Origin: Porites lobata
Lineage: Eukaryota > Cnidaria > Anthozoa > Scleractinia > Poritidae
DNA length: 64,000 bases
Direction: 5' to 3'
NCBI GenBank assembly: GCA_942486035.1
Contig: CALNXK010000003.1
Location: 808,501-872,500, forward strand
Within the stretch, counting starts at the first letter, position 1; every line of letters starts with the position of its first letter. The translations under genes were made by a program, and so were the position numbers. The notes beneath the pieces were generated by a model, which saw only the letters and a list, made by a program, of their open reading frames with translations, had not been told where the DNA came from and searched no databases. Shown here in pieces: positions 36,801 to 47,400 of the stretch.

Positions 36801-39246
36801 CAAGGCACTAATGGGCACTATGTGTAGCCGAGAGATTTTCACGAAAAAATGCCGGCAACAGCAGATTTTCGACTCAGACCTCAAAGGGGCGTGGCATTGT
36901 AACCACGTGACATTTACTCCGATCGCCAAAAATTTTATGTTATATTGTAGATTGACCTATATGTTATCCATTCTTTGTGTTAGACTCACGATAAAAGTAA
37001 AGGTGGGGATACCAGAGAGCTTCAAAGTAGGACGGTACCCTTCCAAAAAACTGGGTCGAGTCACCTTAAGAAGCTTACTAGATTGCAGAATAGAGACAAG
37101 AAGTGAGTAAAGACTTAATATTCATAAATTAGTTAGAACTTTGAAATTCTCTTACTATTCGTCCTGTCCAGAGTCAGCAGCTGTCCTTCGTCGTTTAGGC
37201 CTGTTAAAAAAATTAACGAAAGAGAATCACAGTCTAGTCCAAGTAGCCGGCAAGCAAGGTCTCAATCTGGGGGAGTCGCGAGACATTAAGCGAGACCTGC
37301 ACGCGAAAGGAGACACGAGTGCTTCGCCGCTCTCGCGCGAGTTCTCTTGAGACTCGCTTCTCGCAGGCTAAAATTCAAGATGACCATGTTATTGTAGTGA
37401 ATGTTATAAGCATATTATCGTTTCCGAGAGCAACCCCCGCGGGCCATGATGAACAGGGGGCTCTGGGGATGAGTATGAATTAAGTGAGAAGACTGTCTCT
37501 ACTCAAGCGCGGTTTACGCAACGAACGTTTTGGGAACCACTCTGGACAACAGTGCCTCAATGTTAGGTCCGTGAAATGTCCGTTTACACGACAAACTAAA
37601 TATTGTCTAGATTTTAGGGTACCGCTATATTTTCATGAGCACTGTTAACAAAAGAGCGGTGAAAACGTCAGGTACTGATGTTTTATCGTCTTGAAAAAAA
37701 CTCAGAAAAACCTCAGAGGGGGCGGGGGCGGGGGTGTGGTTGCCACCTCCCTCGTTCGTCCGTATGTCCGAGGGTTATTATGGGCGCGATCCATTCAACC
37801 AAAATTCAGACCCAAATTTCCGGAAATTTTGGTTGAATGGATCGCGCCCTATGTAAAAATCTGAGGCAGACAGCTTCCGATAAGGTTCAATTTTTGAAGC
37901 AAGAACCAGCTTAGAAAAAACAAGGACCGGATCCTGATAAATTAAGATCTAATCAGCAATAAGTGAAAATGTAAAACAAAAGAAGCAGGGCTGATTTTAC
38001 AGACGGGAATATATATACATTTATTACATTTGGAAACTAGGCTTTACACTCAAATTCACTTTCTCCGAGGATGCCTCCCGCGCAGTCATTCTCAACCTCG
38101 TTCGCGCGAGGACACGAGCGGGAGAGTATCGAGACATCCTTTCGGCTTCGTCACACGTTCCTACCTCGCCTCCGGCAATAAAGCTTATTGACTGATGTAG
38201 CGTGTTATGTAAATATCAACAGCATCGGGTCGTCAAGATTGGATATAAGTGGATTTATAATCCAGTCTCAATTGTTGTTCTTACACGCAAATCTGCGCGG
38301 GATGCTTCTTTACTTTCACTGTGAACGCGGAAGTCTCTCTAGCTTGAGTGTGTGGCGAGTAAACTTTCATAATGTAAGTCTCTGATGTCTTAGTGGTTAA
38401 GTACACACCGTATGTAATATTCAGTGACGCGTCCAAACCTGCGGTCAGACCGGGAAAAACATGAGCCGCGCCCTTCTGAGTTTTGGAGAAATTTCATTTT
38501 GGTTGAATGGTCCGTATGTAATATTCAGTGAAAAATTAAAAAACTGGTCGCCAAAAATTGAAAAGCCAAGAAACGAGACCAAATCGTTCAATTATAAAAG
38601 AAATTCAGAGGGCAAACATAACATCCTCCCTTCAGTTTTAAATCTGTCATGACTGATACAACTTTTCATGGATAATGTACTTAGTTTCACTTTTGTAAAC
38701 CCAGTCACTGAACCATTCTAACGGACCAAATGTGAACATAGGTGACAAGGGCGGAAATAACTTTGCAAATAAACATTTAGATGCTTGCGACGGAAAACAA
38801 AAAAAGGCCTGTTAGAGAACATTTTGCAGAGCCATAACTGGTTCCTGTACATTTAAGATGCGCTTAAAACCGGGAAACGCCGTAGCCAGACGTTAACCAT
38901 GCGGCAATTTGCATATATAACCGAAAGCAGAGTATGAATTAGACTTGCCTACAAGTCGAGCTCAAATTTTTACACGAGAGCGAAGCGCGAGCGTTAGATT
39001 TTTACATCGAGAGCTTGGTAAATAAGTGAGGGAAAAGGTTCCTACAATCTAAATGCAATCGATAAAGAGAGAAGCGAGAATGGACCATTTATGATGCTAA
39101 ATTGCAAGCCTATGAATATTGCTGAACAACTAAACACGCGGATATTTAATAATAAAATACTTAAATACTTACTCTGGACTGCTTGCAGGAGATTTTGGAG
39201 CTTTTCCTGAGCTACCTCCTGACCTACGAGTGCTTCTTCGTGGCAT
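18656..39246 (-). CDS. Transglutaminase gene B (complete, 15 exons, 785 aa)
   Basis: Protein-glutamine gamma-glutamyltransferase. Exons: 39246-39173, 37200-37156, 34539-34406, 33644-33462, 32485-32225, 31995-31877, 31082-30975, 30257-30077, 29620-29485, 29050-28947, 28581-28336, 27445-27161, 25825-25665, 20485-20343, 18833-18656. They total 2358 bases, open to a TAA at 18658-18656. Order: basic extension (1-80) with PKRRR, N domain (about 84-232), core (about 233-545) with Trp323, Cys359, His417 and Asp440, and two C-terminal beta-barrels (about 550-660 and 665-785). No signal peptide or membrane span is seen. Known family: size and the 15-exon layout resemble factor XIII-A and TGM1. Inferred: cytoplasmic or leaderlessly released enzyme, calcium-regulated. 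Possible poly(A) signals (TTTATT on plus) lie near 17974-17983. Gene B is head-to-head with gene C, starts 2.1 kb apart. Its long intron 13 is filled by a 4.2 kb transposon. Confidence 0.94.
20017..20308 (+). mobile_element. tRNA-derived SINE between 34 bp direct repeats, gene B intron 14
   Basis: A tRNA-like head (20105-20176) is followed by a tail with TGAATTTTTCTTTCAGG and CGCAACTGCATAAGTTG, related to the SINEs near 52400. Identical 34-base repeats starting TCACATATATGATTTTCATA lie at 20017-20050 and 20275-20308. Confidence 0.7.
20105..20176 (+). tRNA. tRNA-Thr-like SINE head (not a functional tRNA)
   Basis: Seven-pair acceptor stem (GGCTTGT with ACAAGCC), A-box and B-box (GGTTCGAATCC), loop CTGGTAT giving anticodon GGT. 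The anticodon stem has two mismatches, so a retroposon head is more likely than a working gene. Confidence 0.5.
20343..20485 (-). CDS. TGase B exon 14 (beta-barrel 2)
   Basis: Encodes VSPKSAKRGDSVHVKAFFNN and KFHFSVSGM, fitting the second barrel. 143 bases, exactly as in gene C; donor GTGAGT. It lies 5.2 kb from exon 13 because a transposon fills the intron. Confidence 0.9.
20968..25212. mobile_element. 4.2 kb long-inverted-repeat element with TTAA flanks, gene B intron 13
   Basis: Arms of about 720 bases (20972-21690 and 24490-25208) are inverted copies starting GAGGCCCTGCGCCTAAGAAA. TTAA flanks both ends (20968-20971, 25209-25212), as expected for piggyBac- or Kolobok-type targeting. The middle has no recognisable transposase; it contains AATAAGCGCCC-type and GGAATATTC-rich repeats. 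Mirror-image reading frames in the arms are not genes. Confidence 0.8.
25665..25825 (-). CDS. TGase B exon 13 (beta-barrel 1)
   Basis: Encodes EKSVILKIAAADYIGKLAAD and ends RKPSMTVT before GTAAGA. 161 bases, as in gene C. Confidence 0.91.
26046..26215 (+). mobile_element. Retroelement 3'-end fragment (uncertain class)
   Basis: Stretch GTAGAAACGTCGGTCACTG through GACTCCTGGGTTCAAACC in gene B intron 12. It resembles the 3' part of a widespread retroelement seen in anthozoan DNA; class not certain, perhaps Penelope-like. Confidence 0.35.
26310..26640. repeat. Degenerate CCCTATTTCAGACC repeats, gene B intron 12
   Basis: The motif or close variants occur near 26324, 26360, 26388, 26423 and 26622 with irregular spacing. 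Confidence 0.5.
27161..27445 (-). CDS. TGase B exon 12 (beta-barrel 1)
   Basis: Encodes SQKERDAVEFANKF, then DSFDVKVVVQNKS and SVLAFYTG, typical of the first C-terminal barrel. Phase 1 at both ends. Confidence 0.93.
28062..28272. repeat. (CAC)n/(CAT)n satellite with about 75 bp higher-order units, gene B intron 11
   Basis: A unit containing AGCATCGATCATCACTCAG occurs twice (about 28090 and 28165) inside the CAT-rich tract; gene A has only simple repeats here. Confidence 0.75.
28336..28581 (-). CDS. TGase B exon 11 (end of core)
   Basis: Encodes FRCGPASVNAIKNGEVYLPY and an acidic WDVDDDDGS segment, ending YKHPEG. 246 bases. Confidence 0.93.
28947..29050 (-). CDS. TGase B exon 10 (catalytic His and Asp)
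   Basis: Encodes NFHVWNESWFKR and GWQAHDATPQETSE; His417 and Asp440. Donor GTATGC. Confidence 0.94.
29485..29620 (-). CDS. TGase B exon 9
   Basis: Encodes LGLPTRSVTNFESAHD and ends NDSIW with a split Trp codon. 136 bases. Confidence 0.93.
30077..30257 (-). CDS. TGase B exon 8 (catalytic Cys)
   Basis: Encodes ANYNDSDGGILFGRW and VKYGQCWVFSGLVTT; Trp323 and nucleophile Cys359. Acceptor TGTAG, donor GTGAGT. Confidence 0.94.
30412..30600 (+). mobile_element. tRNA-like SINE, gene B intron 7
   Basis: TAGCGTAGTGGTACG (A-box-like) and GGGTTCGATTC (B-box) within a tRNA-like head, then a 3' body ending near CCGTACCATG. Gene A keeps only the first part (5369-5402) and seems to have lost the rest. Confidence 0.5.
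30975..31082 (-). CDS. TGase B exon 7
   Basis: Encodes FEDVSLDCALWLLNKAHLSP and ends VVRVISAM. 108 bases, phase 0 at both ends, donor GTAAGT. Confidence 0.92.
31877..31995 (-). CDS. TGase B exon 6 (core start)
   Basis: Encodes DDVAYMENDVERNEYVLAD and ends IPWTFGQ. 119 bases, phase 1 in and 0 out. Confidence 0.92.
32225..32485 (-). CDS. TGase B exon 5 (N domain)
   Basis: Encodes STTQWGIKVKQVSGKTVRFT and ends KVCVLFNAWCK. Intron 5 here is only 229 bases and supplies the empty site for the mariner-type insertion in gene A. Confidence 0.93.
33462..33644 (-). CDS. TGase B exon 4 (N domain)
   Basis: Encodes HEQLIIRRGQEFEVTVKF and VVVLQFVT, the classic transglutaminase N-domain core. Acceptor TATTTACAG. 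Confidence 0.93.
33959..34154. mobile_element. MITE-like repeat, gene B intron 3
   Basis: Counterpart of the element in gene A intron 3, with the same TTTAGTAAAATCCA ends; present before the A/B duplication. Confidence 0.65.
34406..34539 (-). CDS. TGase B exon 3
   Basis: Encodes KMGASEGLEGRTKVLSDDKF and ends KKKPQ before a GTAAGA donor. 134 bases, phase 2 in and 1 out. Confidence 0.88.
35337..37087. mobile_element. 1.75 kb long-arm inverted-repeat element, gene B intron 2
   Basis: Arms of about 540 bases (to 35876 and from 36543) are near-perfect inverted copies, with outer sequence GGTGACTCGACCCAGTTTTT. Gene A intron 2 runs without a break across this point near 13005-13030. No transposase. 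The arms give mirror-image reading frames of similar sequence, which are not genes. Outer borders are known to about 15 bases. Confidence 0.8.
36143..36356. mobile_element. 214 bp nested MITE with 9 bp target duplication
   Basis: Perfect 17 bp inverted ends TAGACTGCAAAACAGTC, flanked by CTGTTTACT on both sides (36134-36142, 36357-36365). The 9 bp duplication suggests Mutator-like mobilisation. It lies in the loop of the larger inverted-repeat element. Confidence 0.85.
37156..37200 (-). CDS. TGase B exon 2 (45 bp microexon)
   Basis: Acceptor TTTTTTAACAG, donor GTAAGA, 45 bases, phase 2. Encodes PKRRRTAADSGQDE, with a possible nuclear-localisation-like basic cluster. Confidence 0.82.
37782..37849. 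mobile_element. 68 bp hairpin mini-element, gene B intron 1
   Basis: Inverted arms starting GGGCGCGATCCATTCAACCA, flanked by TAT on each side. Gene A at 13720-13730 shows the empty site with one TAT. Confidence 0.8.
39173..39246 (-). CDS. TGase B exon 1
   Basis: ATG at 39246-39244. Encodes MPRRSTRRSGGSSGKAPKSP and ends in phase 2 at GTAAGTA. Together with exons 2-3 it forms a basic, Ser-rich extension ahead of the N domain. Confidence 0.86.
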
Positions 39247-39428
39247 TCTCTATTAGTCTTTTAAAAACCTCTTTAGACTTGCTCGCGACTAGGAGCACAC
39301 TCTCTAAAAGCTGAAGCGACGCTTTTCACGCAACGAGGCTCACACGTACGTGACAAAAGAATAAAGCGTGGCTGCGAGGCAAGTTCAATTGAATTTACCG
39401 ACGGTGGTACTCTATCACGTTTTCATGT

Positions 39429-41387
39429 CTCTCTTGCGAATATAAACCACCGAGCCAATTGGTGGTTTGGGATCTTTCTTTTACGTACCGACAGGCTTAT
39501 TTGAACCAGTATCATACAATGGCCGTTCTTTTCGGCATCAATATTTGAAGTGATGGAGTCCAATTATAGAATGCTCTGGAAAGCTGACTAGCCGACAAGA
39601 TAAAAAATGATAATAATAACAGTCTGAAAAATGTTTATTTCACTCTGCTAACAAGCTAAGCCTACTCAGTTTGATGGAAGTGCGGACAAGTGCGGATCAG
39701 ACCAAGCGGCAGACACTCTGATTCAAACGTGGACAATAAATGTGCAAGTATGGAATTGAAATCCAATGAACTTTGATAATAAAGAATATGCATCGTTTTT
39801 TCAAGAAGTTTCAAGAATACTTTGAAAATGCTATTTACATGTACAGCATGTCTCAGACAAAAATCCTGTTACTGCAATTGTATAATCACTAAGACCTTTT
39901 CTGCGTCTTACCTCGATCTTACTCATTTAAAACTTATGTGTGATGTTTTATAATTCGTAGCTGGTACAGAATGAGAATGCTAATAAGATGTAAATAATCT
40001 GAGCTATTCTTTATTGAAGCGTCACTTTTCATCTCTGAAAACCAACGCTACTACATGTAATACCATCTCGGAGTAACTGATCCTCGTAAAACTCAGTATC
40101 TTCACAGCATTAAAAGAGATAAAAAGTGCCCTCGAGGGGTAAAGATTCTAAGAACGATCCAGAACTGTACAGAACTGCAGGTCACATTGTGGGACGGGTG
40201 TGGTGGCCAGTACTAACACTTCAAGATAATAAGATGCTAATGAGATATTAATTCTGAGCTATTCATATTTTATTTCCATCCGAATAGTATCAACCAACAT
40301 CATCTAGAACAATCTTCTCGTAATAATATCTTGACAGTGTCTTGAAGGCGTGAAGCCCGAGCAGAGGTAAAAGAAGAGAGTCCGATAAGAAGATTCTGGC
40401 TGAGAGAGAGGAAACTAATTCGTGATTGTGATAACTTTCTCGTGGGCTCCAAATGTCTTCTGCTTTGTGACTCAGAGAAATGCAAAACGCCACATTTCAG
40501 TGTCTTTTTGCACGTTTAACACATCTGTGCAAATAGAAGCTAACTCCATCCGAGATTGTAGCGGTCAATGCCCATGAAAAAAAGAACTGAAAAAAGGCTT
40601 CAGGTCGAAGTGGATAAGTGTATTAGACAGATTAGTCTGATTTACGAGTTGAAACACTTCAACGATCGCTTGGAAGCTACCCTGGGTACCAGAGGTTTTT
40701 CTCGCGTGCGTAGGGTATTTTCTACGTGCAAGCGAGTTTACCCTGGCTCTTGTGAGGTCGGCTGCAGGCCTGTAGTCTGCTCCCATCCGTTTTTAATGTC
40801 GTCACGCAACGCTCCTGGAAGAGCGCTGCGTGACGACACTAAAAACGCCTGTGTAACAGACTACTGCAGGCCACGACAATCTTTGGGCTGAGCAATGGAG
40901 CCGTTAGTGGCAGACTTGATCGACATCCGGAAACCGCGAATGCCGCTCACGTGGGTACTATGGGTGTGTCACAGTTTGCAAGAAAACCCATTTAGGGGCC
41001 TCGCGAGTCACGCGAGAGCCTCACGCTAAAAGAGACGCGAGTGCGAGGAGCCATAATTGGAGAGCTTGTTCGCAGTATATCATAAGGCGCTCAAGGGAAA
41101 CGCTAGCGGCAGCAAAAGAGATAAATAGGGCGCGGAGAGATTCGGGACCAAGTTTCTGCCTCGCAACGTCCGCGAGGAGCGAGGAGCGGATGGTCCCCGT
41201 GATGCAGTACCAGGTGCAATACAAAACAATTGCTCTCTCGTCTATTGTCAGTTACTACGGCAGTAGGAGAACACAATTAATGGATAGAAACATAACATAC
41301 GTTTTTGTTGGTTGGCAAATTCAAAACAACCCTAAAAATATTAACACATAGAACTGCTGTCGTCTTCCGTCAACTGCTGCTGTAGTT
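39429..41387. other. Divergent intergenic region between genes B and C
   Basis: 2.1 kb between the two start codons, so it should hold both promoters; no clear TATA box is assigned. It contains a short repeat pair (39966-40015 and 40205-40265, sharing CTGAGCTATTC), a segment at 40565-40685 repeated in gene C intron 1 (41785-41900), and a hairpin at 40767-40872. Confidence 0.55.
40767..40872. repeat. 106 bp imperfect hairpin
   Basis: Arms GTCGTCACGCAACGCTC and GAGCGCTGCGTGACGAC around CTGGAA, extending outwards to GGCC on each side. A small MITE-like palindrome between divergent promoters. Confidence 0.7.
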
Positions 41388-41446
41388 ATGGTTTCGCGAA
41401 GGCCTGAAGGTGATTCTTCGCCTATATCTCCTAGGACAAATTTTAG
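41388..41446 (+). CDS. TGase C exon 1 (predicted)
   Basis: ATG with G at -3 and +4. Encodes MVSRRPEGDSSPISPRTNF and leaves in phase 2 at GTAAGT, as in A and B. The basic, Ser-Pro-rich start resembles theirs only in character. Other upstream ATG exons cannot be excluded. Confidence 0.65.
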
Positions 41447-44400
41447 GTAAGTTATTGCGGATATTACGGTAGACAGTGTTAGGGTGGTGATTAATTACTA
41501 GAGTGAATCGTGGATCTCAGATCGAAACTTTTCATTTTTTCTCTCGAAATTAATTTCAGGCCGCAAGCGATGATGATCGCTTTAAATCAAACTCATTTGT
41601 CACGGTGTTTTCGACCCTTCCCTGATCGTTGAATTTCGAACTTAAGCATTTCCCTGCAAATCTTCGGATCAGTCTGAGTGAGCTGAAAACTTTAGACTCA
41701 AGGTAATCTGTGCTCAACGACATATCTTGTTGAGACTCTGGCAAACTCTAGAACTTAATATAAACTAAAGTCCCAGTTTTCTGCCAATGCCGTTAAAAAA
41801 AGTCTCGCGGAAGAAAGGCTTCAAGTTGAAGTCGATACTGAGTGTATTTTAAGATTTAATTTATGAGTTGAAACACTTCAATGGTCACTAGGAAGCGTGT
41901 TTACCCTCCTCCGACGGAGTTTTTTGGGGTCGGCCGCAGGCCGAGACATTTTGGGCCAGGGCCGAAGCTACGAGCGATAAAACTGCTCGTAGCAGACTTG
42001 ACAGGCCCCAGAAACCAGGCACAAAAAACCTCTGGCACTCACAAGTGTTTCGCTCCGTTGAGTCACAAGGCGCCCATAAGAAACGGCGTTTAGTTTTGGT
42101 CTTTTTGCCATTAATTGTTTTAAGACCATTAAATCCGTTATATATAACTCAGGACAAAATTTCCGACAATTATCCTCGAAGCACACTTTCAACAAATGAA
42201 TATTGTTCCCATTTCAATCTCTTTCTCGACCTTTTACACTGTAACAATGATTTTTGATTCGGGGTTGAGTTATGTATTTTATGCAAATTTACAGTGTCTT
42301 CACCTGGCTTATTATCATGTAAATGATGAAAATATAAATTCTAGACTACCAGAGCAGCCGAGCCGAATGATTTTTTCTAGCCTTACTATCCTTTTGGCTC
42401 TCTTATCAGTTTTTACTGTCTCAAAACGGGGTGCCAGGAGACCTAAGACTTTTTCCGTGGAGTAGCATAGTTTAGTTACGTTCGAAATTAAAGGAACACT
42501 TCCAACTTTCAGCAATGCGGGGGTGTACTTAAATGTAGACTGAGGTAGCTAGGGATTACGTCATGTGAAGTTTGGCAATGTCCGAAATAGAGAGGTGTCT
42601 GTATTGTGGAGTCAGAAGGTTGTTCTTTTTAATAAGCTTTATGCTCCATGGTCCTTTAGATAGTATTATTGAGTCAGTTATTGCTGTTGGTGGAGTCTTG
42701 CTTTGGGTAAGCTCTGTTTGCTGGGATACCCAATAATGACAATTCCAGTCTGGGATAAATTTGGCCACAAGAGTGGCCGTTTATTTCATTTAAGCATATC
42801 AAGCTAGGAAAGTCCAGATACACAAGAAGATTTTTCCCAGCAAAGGTGAGGGCACACCCGCCATCCGGGAGATGAAAGTGGAGTAAAACGGGAGGGAAGG
42901 GAGGGAAAAATGTTTTCCAACTTTCTTGTTGCAGTAAGCAGAGAGGCCTTGTGCCTAGCTTTCATGTCTTAAAAACACAATATATAATGTTCCGGATGGC
43001 AGGAACGCCCCCTCCCCAGTAACTGGAGAAATGACACATTAATCAGTCACATTAAGCATAAAACCATTTATTTCTTTCAGAAATAAATTTCGTTTCGATT
43101 GTACACGTACTGTCTCTGACCGAATTAAACCTCGGAAGAGTGAACGAAATCAAGTTAAGAAAGGTCCAAACTATCCCTGGTTCAAAACCTAGCCTGCCTA
43201 GGCTCCGGTGTGGGGGAAAGGAAAAAAGGCGATGAAACAGAAGCAAAAATCGGAGAGCGAAGAGAGCCGGAACAAGCGGCCCAGGCTATTATAAACCTTG
43301 CATGTAATTCCACAATGGCACACAATCTGTTTGTGTAACCGATGCAATTTAATGGTAAATGTATTGTCAGTATTTATCGTTTGCTTACTCTGTAGCGGTA
43401 TATTGCGGGAGAAGGAGAGAGAAATAAAAATGGAGTGTTCCTGATATTCTAGTACCCGAAAATTTTCTTTATTCCATTATTCCACCAGCTATATTCCAAT
43501 TCCAAAATGCCATTATCAGGTTATCATACACTATTATTAATACCACCTCCCCAAATTAAGAGCCATTACGTATGCCATTATTCTGAATAAAAAAAATCAC
43601 GTTATTGTTTTTCCATTATTCCTTGTCGGCTTCTCACGAATGACTGAAGGTTAAAGCGGCCGGGCGTATTACCTAAAGTCGCATACTTATCAACTTGCCT
43701 TTCCTGCACCCTAGCACTCAAGGCTGACCTACTGCTGGACTTAATTTTAGAGACAATACCTCCGGCCCAAGTTTGATCAGCCTTAACTGCGTTTGGATTA
43801 ACGAAGGTGCCGAAACAAGGTCATCACAGCTGGGCTTGCGCTCGTATAGACATTAAAAGCTTCATTTGTAAATTGTTCACGGGAGTTTTATCTCCAATAC
43901 CTGACATACCTGCCTAGCCTGAGAAAACAGCCGACATTTCGCAACGCCACCATTAGCCATGGTTTTCCGGCGAAGTAACGTCTGAGGAACTAACTCAGAA
44001 ATTCCATACTGATGGCGCGTCCTTACCAAGATCTTGTTTAAGCGCTTCTTATTTTCAGAAAGAAACGCATCCCTAGCTTTCAATTTCAACACAATTCTGT
44101 GCGGTGAGTCATCCTATGCATCCATAGTGAGAACTGCTTACAGAAGTGGTGGTGGTGGTGGTGGGGAGTGGAGGGGAGACACGGGCGGATCTAGGGGGAG
44201 GGTGCAGGGGGTGCGCACCCCCCCCCCCCGAGATGACCTGCGGTTTTCTAATACAACTGGTATTCTGCAAAAAAAAAAAACTATGTGGTTTATTGGTGTT
44301 GAAGTAGAGCGAGAGACGAGTGCAACCCCTCCTGAAAAAAATCCTGGATCCGCCCCTGGGAGATGAAGGATAGGGAGGAGTTAAGCCAGTCAAGCAATTG

Positions 44401-47400
44401 GAACAAGAAAGGTTGATTGGAAGTTGGAAATTTTCATGAGATTGGATTGTGCAGTCTTAAAAATTTAGACAGTTGCTGTTTTCATTTGTCTGGGAAGAAA
44501 GAAAGGACATCTAAATACTAGGCGTTACTTACCGTTAAAATTCTTTAACTTTTTTTCTTAGTGATGATTCGGCAAGAAACCGTGACAGATCTAGATTGGG
44601 TGAGGGTTTGGACGGAAGGAGGAATGCTACTTCTGACGAAAGATTCAGATCTTTGAACAGAGCTTTGGCGGTCTTTTTGCCTCCTAAAGGTAACTGTAGG
44701 GGTAACAGGAGGGTAAAACAACAACAATATTATAATCAACCACTACTCTCCTCATCGCGGTCCAGCCTTGTCCCAACACGTTCTCGGCTCGGTCAATCCT
44801 AGACTCTGCCGTGAGCTGTGACATCACCGGGAGAGACTCGACCGCCTTTTCCCAGACTTCGCGCGGACAACGGGGCAAGAGAGAACGCCTAGGGACTAGG
44901 CTGATCGCAGTCAACGCTAGAAGACAAGTTCCGGCTAAACGGAGATGATCACAAATGGAGGCTGGGTCAGTGTAAAGCCTCTTCACCAGTTTCTCGTTTC
45001 TCGCTGTTTTTGCATTGCTAACGATCTACACCTTACTCTGACGATTCATCAGACACGGTTCGCAATAACGACGACCACGCCAATGAAACCCTAAAAAAAA
45101 TTGAATTTGCCTAGACTTTTACATTATTTATGAAAACTAAAATAAAGAATATTAGTCTCACGTAATATATCATGTGTACTATTTGAGTTTTGTAAAATGA
45201 ACTTGCACCTATAAGGCTTGTCAAACTTTTCAAAAATTGAACTGAAAAATAAAGGTGGCCAATTCTTGAGCCATCTGCCTGGTTTAAAGGCAGATGGTTT
45301 CACGCTTGCAAATGTGCAGGGAAAAAAGGAACGAAAACAAAAGTACTCCAAAAAGCATGATTGTGTGAGGTGATAAAAGGAGTGATAATTAAATTTGCTA
45401 ACCCATTAGCAAACGGTTTTATTTTATAGAAGAGACACAACTGAAGCCACTAAACGCGGATTTCCAAAAATATGAGAATCGAATGGCTCATAGAACTGAC
45501 GATTACGAATCTGAAGAGCTGATCATCAGGAGAGGTCAGGAATTTCAAGTCACGGTGACGTTTGACCGAGTGTACAGGCCGGAATCTGACCAGATAATCC
45601 TGCAATTTGCTACAGGTTTGCTAGCTCATTTATTAACTGCCTTGTAGCTTATTATCGTCCTAGCACGCACTTTAACCCATATTATAGGTATGTGCCGCGG
45701 TTGTGTTAAGGTAGTGGTGCTGAGCCCTAGGTCTTAACTTTCACACCCTCGTCAGCTTACTAACAAAACGATTTATCAACGTTTACTCTACAGTCCTGTG
45801 CTTTATGAAGGTCCACTTGATGAAAAAAACTAAAAAGGATGTAAGTCCAAAGACTACTGCAAGGCTGATCATAATAACGTGTATTGCTTTTTCATAACAA
45901 TATTTGGGCTGGTCATACCAGCTTTCTTCAGGTTTACAAATGCGATTGAATTTTAGCTAACTAGACCTCTTTTCTAGAAGTTCAACGTTAACTCCAGCAG
46001 GATCTTCGTCCACGGTTTTTGCAGTTAATTTCTTTATCATTAAAAAGAGTGTCCATTTCCAATTGTATTTCTAGTCAGCAGTGGCTGATCTAGACCTTTA
46101 GATAGGGGGGGTCTCAAAAAGCAATTTGTTCGGACCTTCGGGCCTCAGTTTAGTATGAAAATACGGGGGGGACGGACACCCTGGGCCCCTCCCCTGGATC
46201 CGCGACTGGTCAGGGTCAGTCTCAGGGTTTGAGAACCTTCGCGAAAATGAATTAAACTATCCTATAAATTTGCCGGCCTGCGCTTCCCCCCATCTCCAAC
46301 CCTAAGTAAGTCAAGGCGGAGGGAGCACCCACGAAAGCGGAGTGAGAAGTGAACGTCCAATGGCCTGGGACTTTATACATTACTGATTGTCTTTTTTGCT
46401 AGCTTAGGCTGAAATAGCTCAATAATACAGGCAGCATTTGTCATTATTTCATCTGAACAACAACCAACAAAACACTCTGTTTCAAAATTAAACCGCAGGG
46501 AAAAAACCTCAGGAGAGCAAAGGCTCCCTTGTCCGAGTCACACTTCGTGATGTCCTCACACCCAAGCAATGGGGAATGAAAATCAAGGAGGTCAGCGGCA
46601 CAAAAATGCACCTAACAGTTATTCCCTCAGCCAATGCTATCATTGGACGGTATGAAGTCTTCTTGGAGACCAAAACAAGAGACTCCGACGGAAAGCTTTC
46701 AGTGTTTAGACGCAAGGAGGACGAAATTGTGTGCATTTTGTTTAACGCTTGGTGCCAAGGTACTGCGATCCTGCTTTAGTATAGCGAGGAGAGCCGCTAA
46801 ATTATTTCAGATGTGTTTCGACTGGAATCCCGAAATTAAAGAAGCTCTGTGTGACTTATTGGCTATTAGAAAGTTTAAGATACCAAGACTGCAAAGGCGA
46901 CAAAAACGTCACTTGAAAATTTATTTCGTGTTAAACGTCTATGAAAATTCAGCGCGATTATCTCGACTCCCTCATACTGTCAAACGATGGCCGAACTCTC
47001 CTAGAGTTCAATTCCTTAACAAAAGAGCGAGAGAAATTCGACGTCGTTTGTCTACGCTCTTCATAAGTAATGCTCTAGAAGATATACTAAAAGAGACAAG
47101 ACTGGCAAGCCGGTAAATAGGTTTCCCTATTTATAAAATCCACCAGTTTTTGTCACTTTCTGTAAAACTGGCAAACCGCTACTGATAGCGCTTCTGTTTA
47201 AAAATCTGATTTAAAAGTGCTTTTTGTTTTATGATGTGCATGTTAGATGATGTGGCGTACATGGACAATGAAGAAGAACGTCTGGAGTACGTGTTAGCTG
47301 ACCATGGTCGCATTTGGGTGGGCAGTGAATGGAGCAATTGGGGAATACCTTGGGTGTTTGGACAGGTACTTGCAAAAAGCAAAGAAACCACTCTGGCGCA

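Noticed and set aside
35139..37110. Two similar frames on opposite strands starting MGTMCSREIFTKK
   Set aside because: They are mirror images produced by the arms of an inverted-repeat element.
40568..40891. 107-codon frame between genes B and C
   Set aside because: Half of it is the 106 bp hairpin and half a repeat also present at 41785; no domain seen.
46634..47116. 160-codon frame overlapping gene C exon 5
   Set aside because: It is in a different frame from the transglutaminase exon and runs into the intron; no motif.
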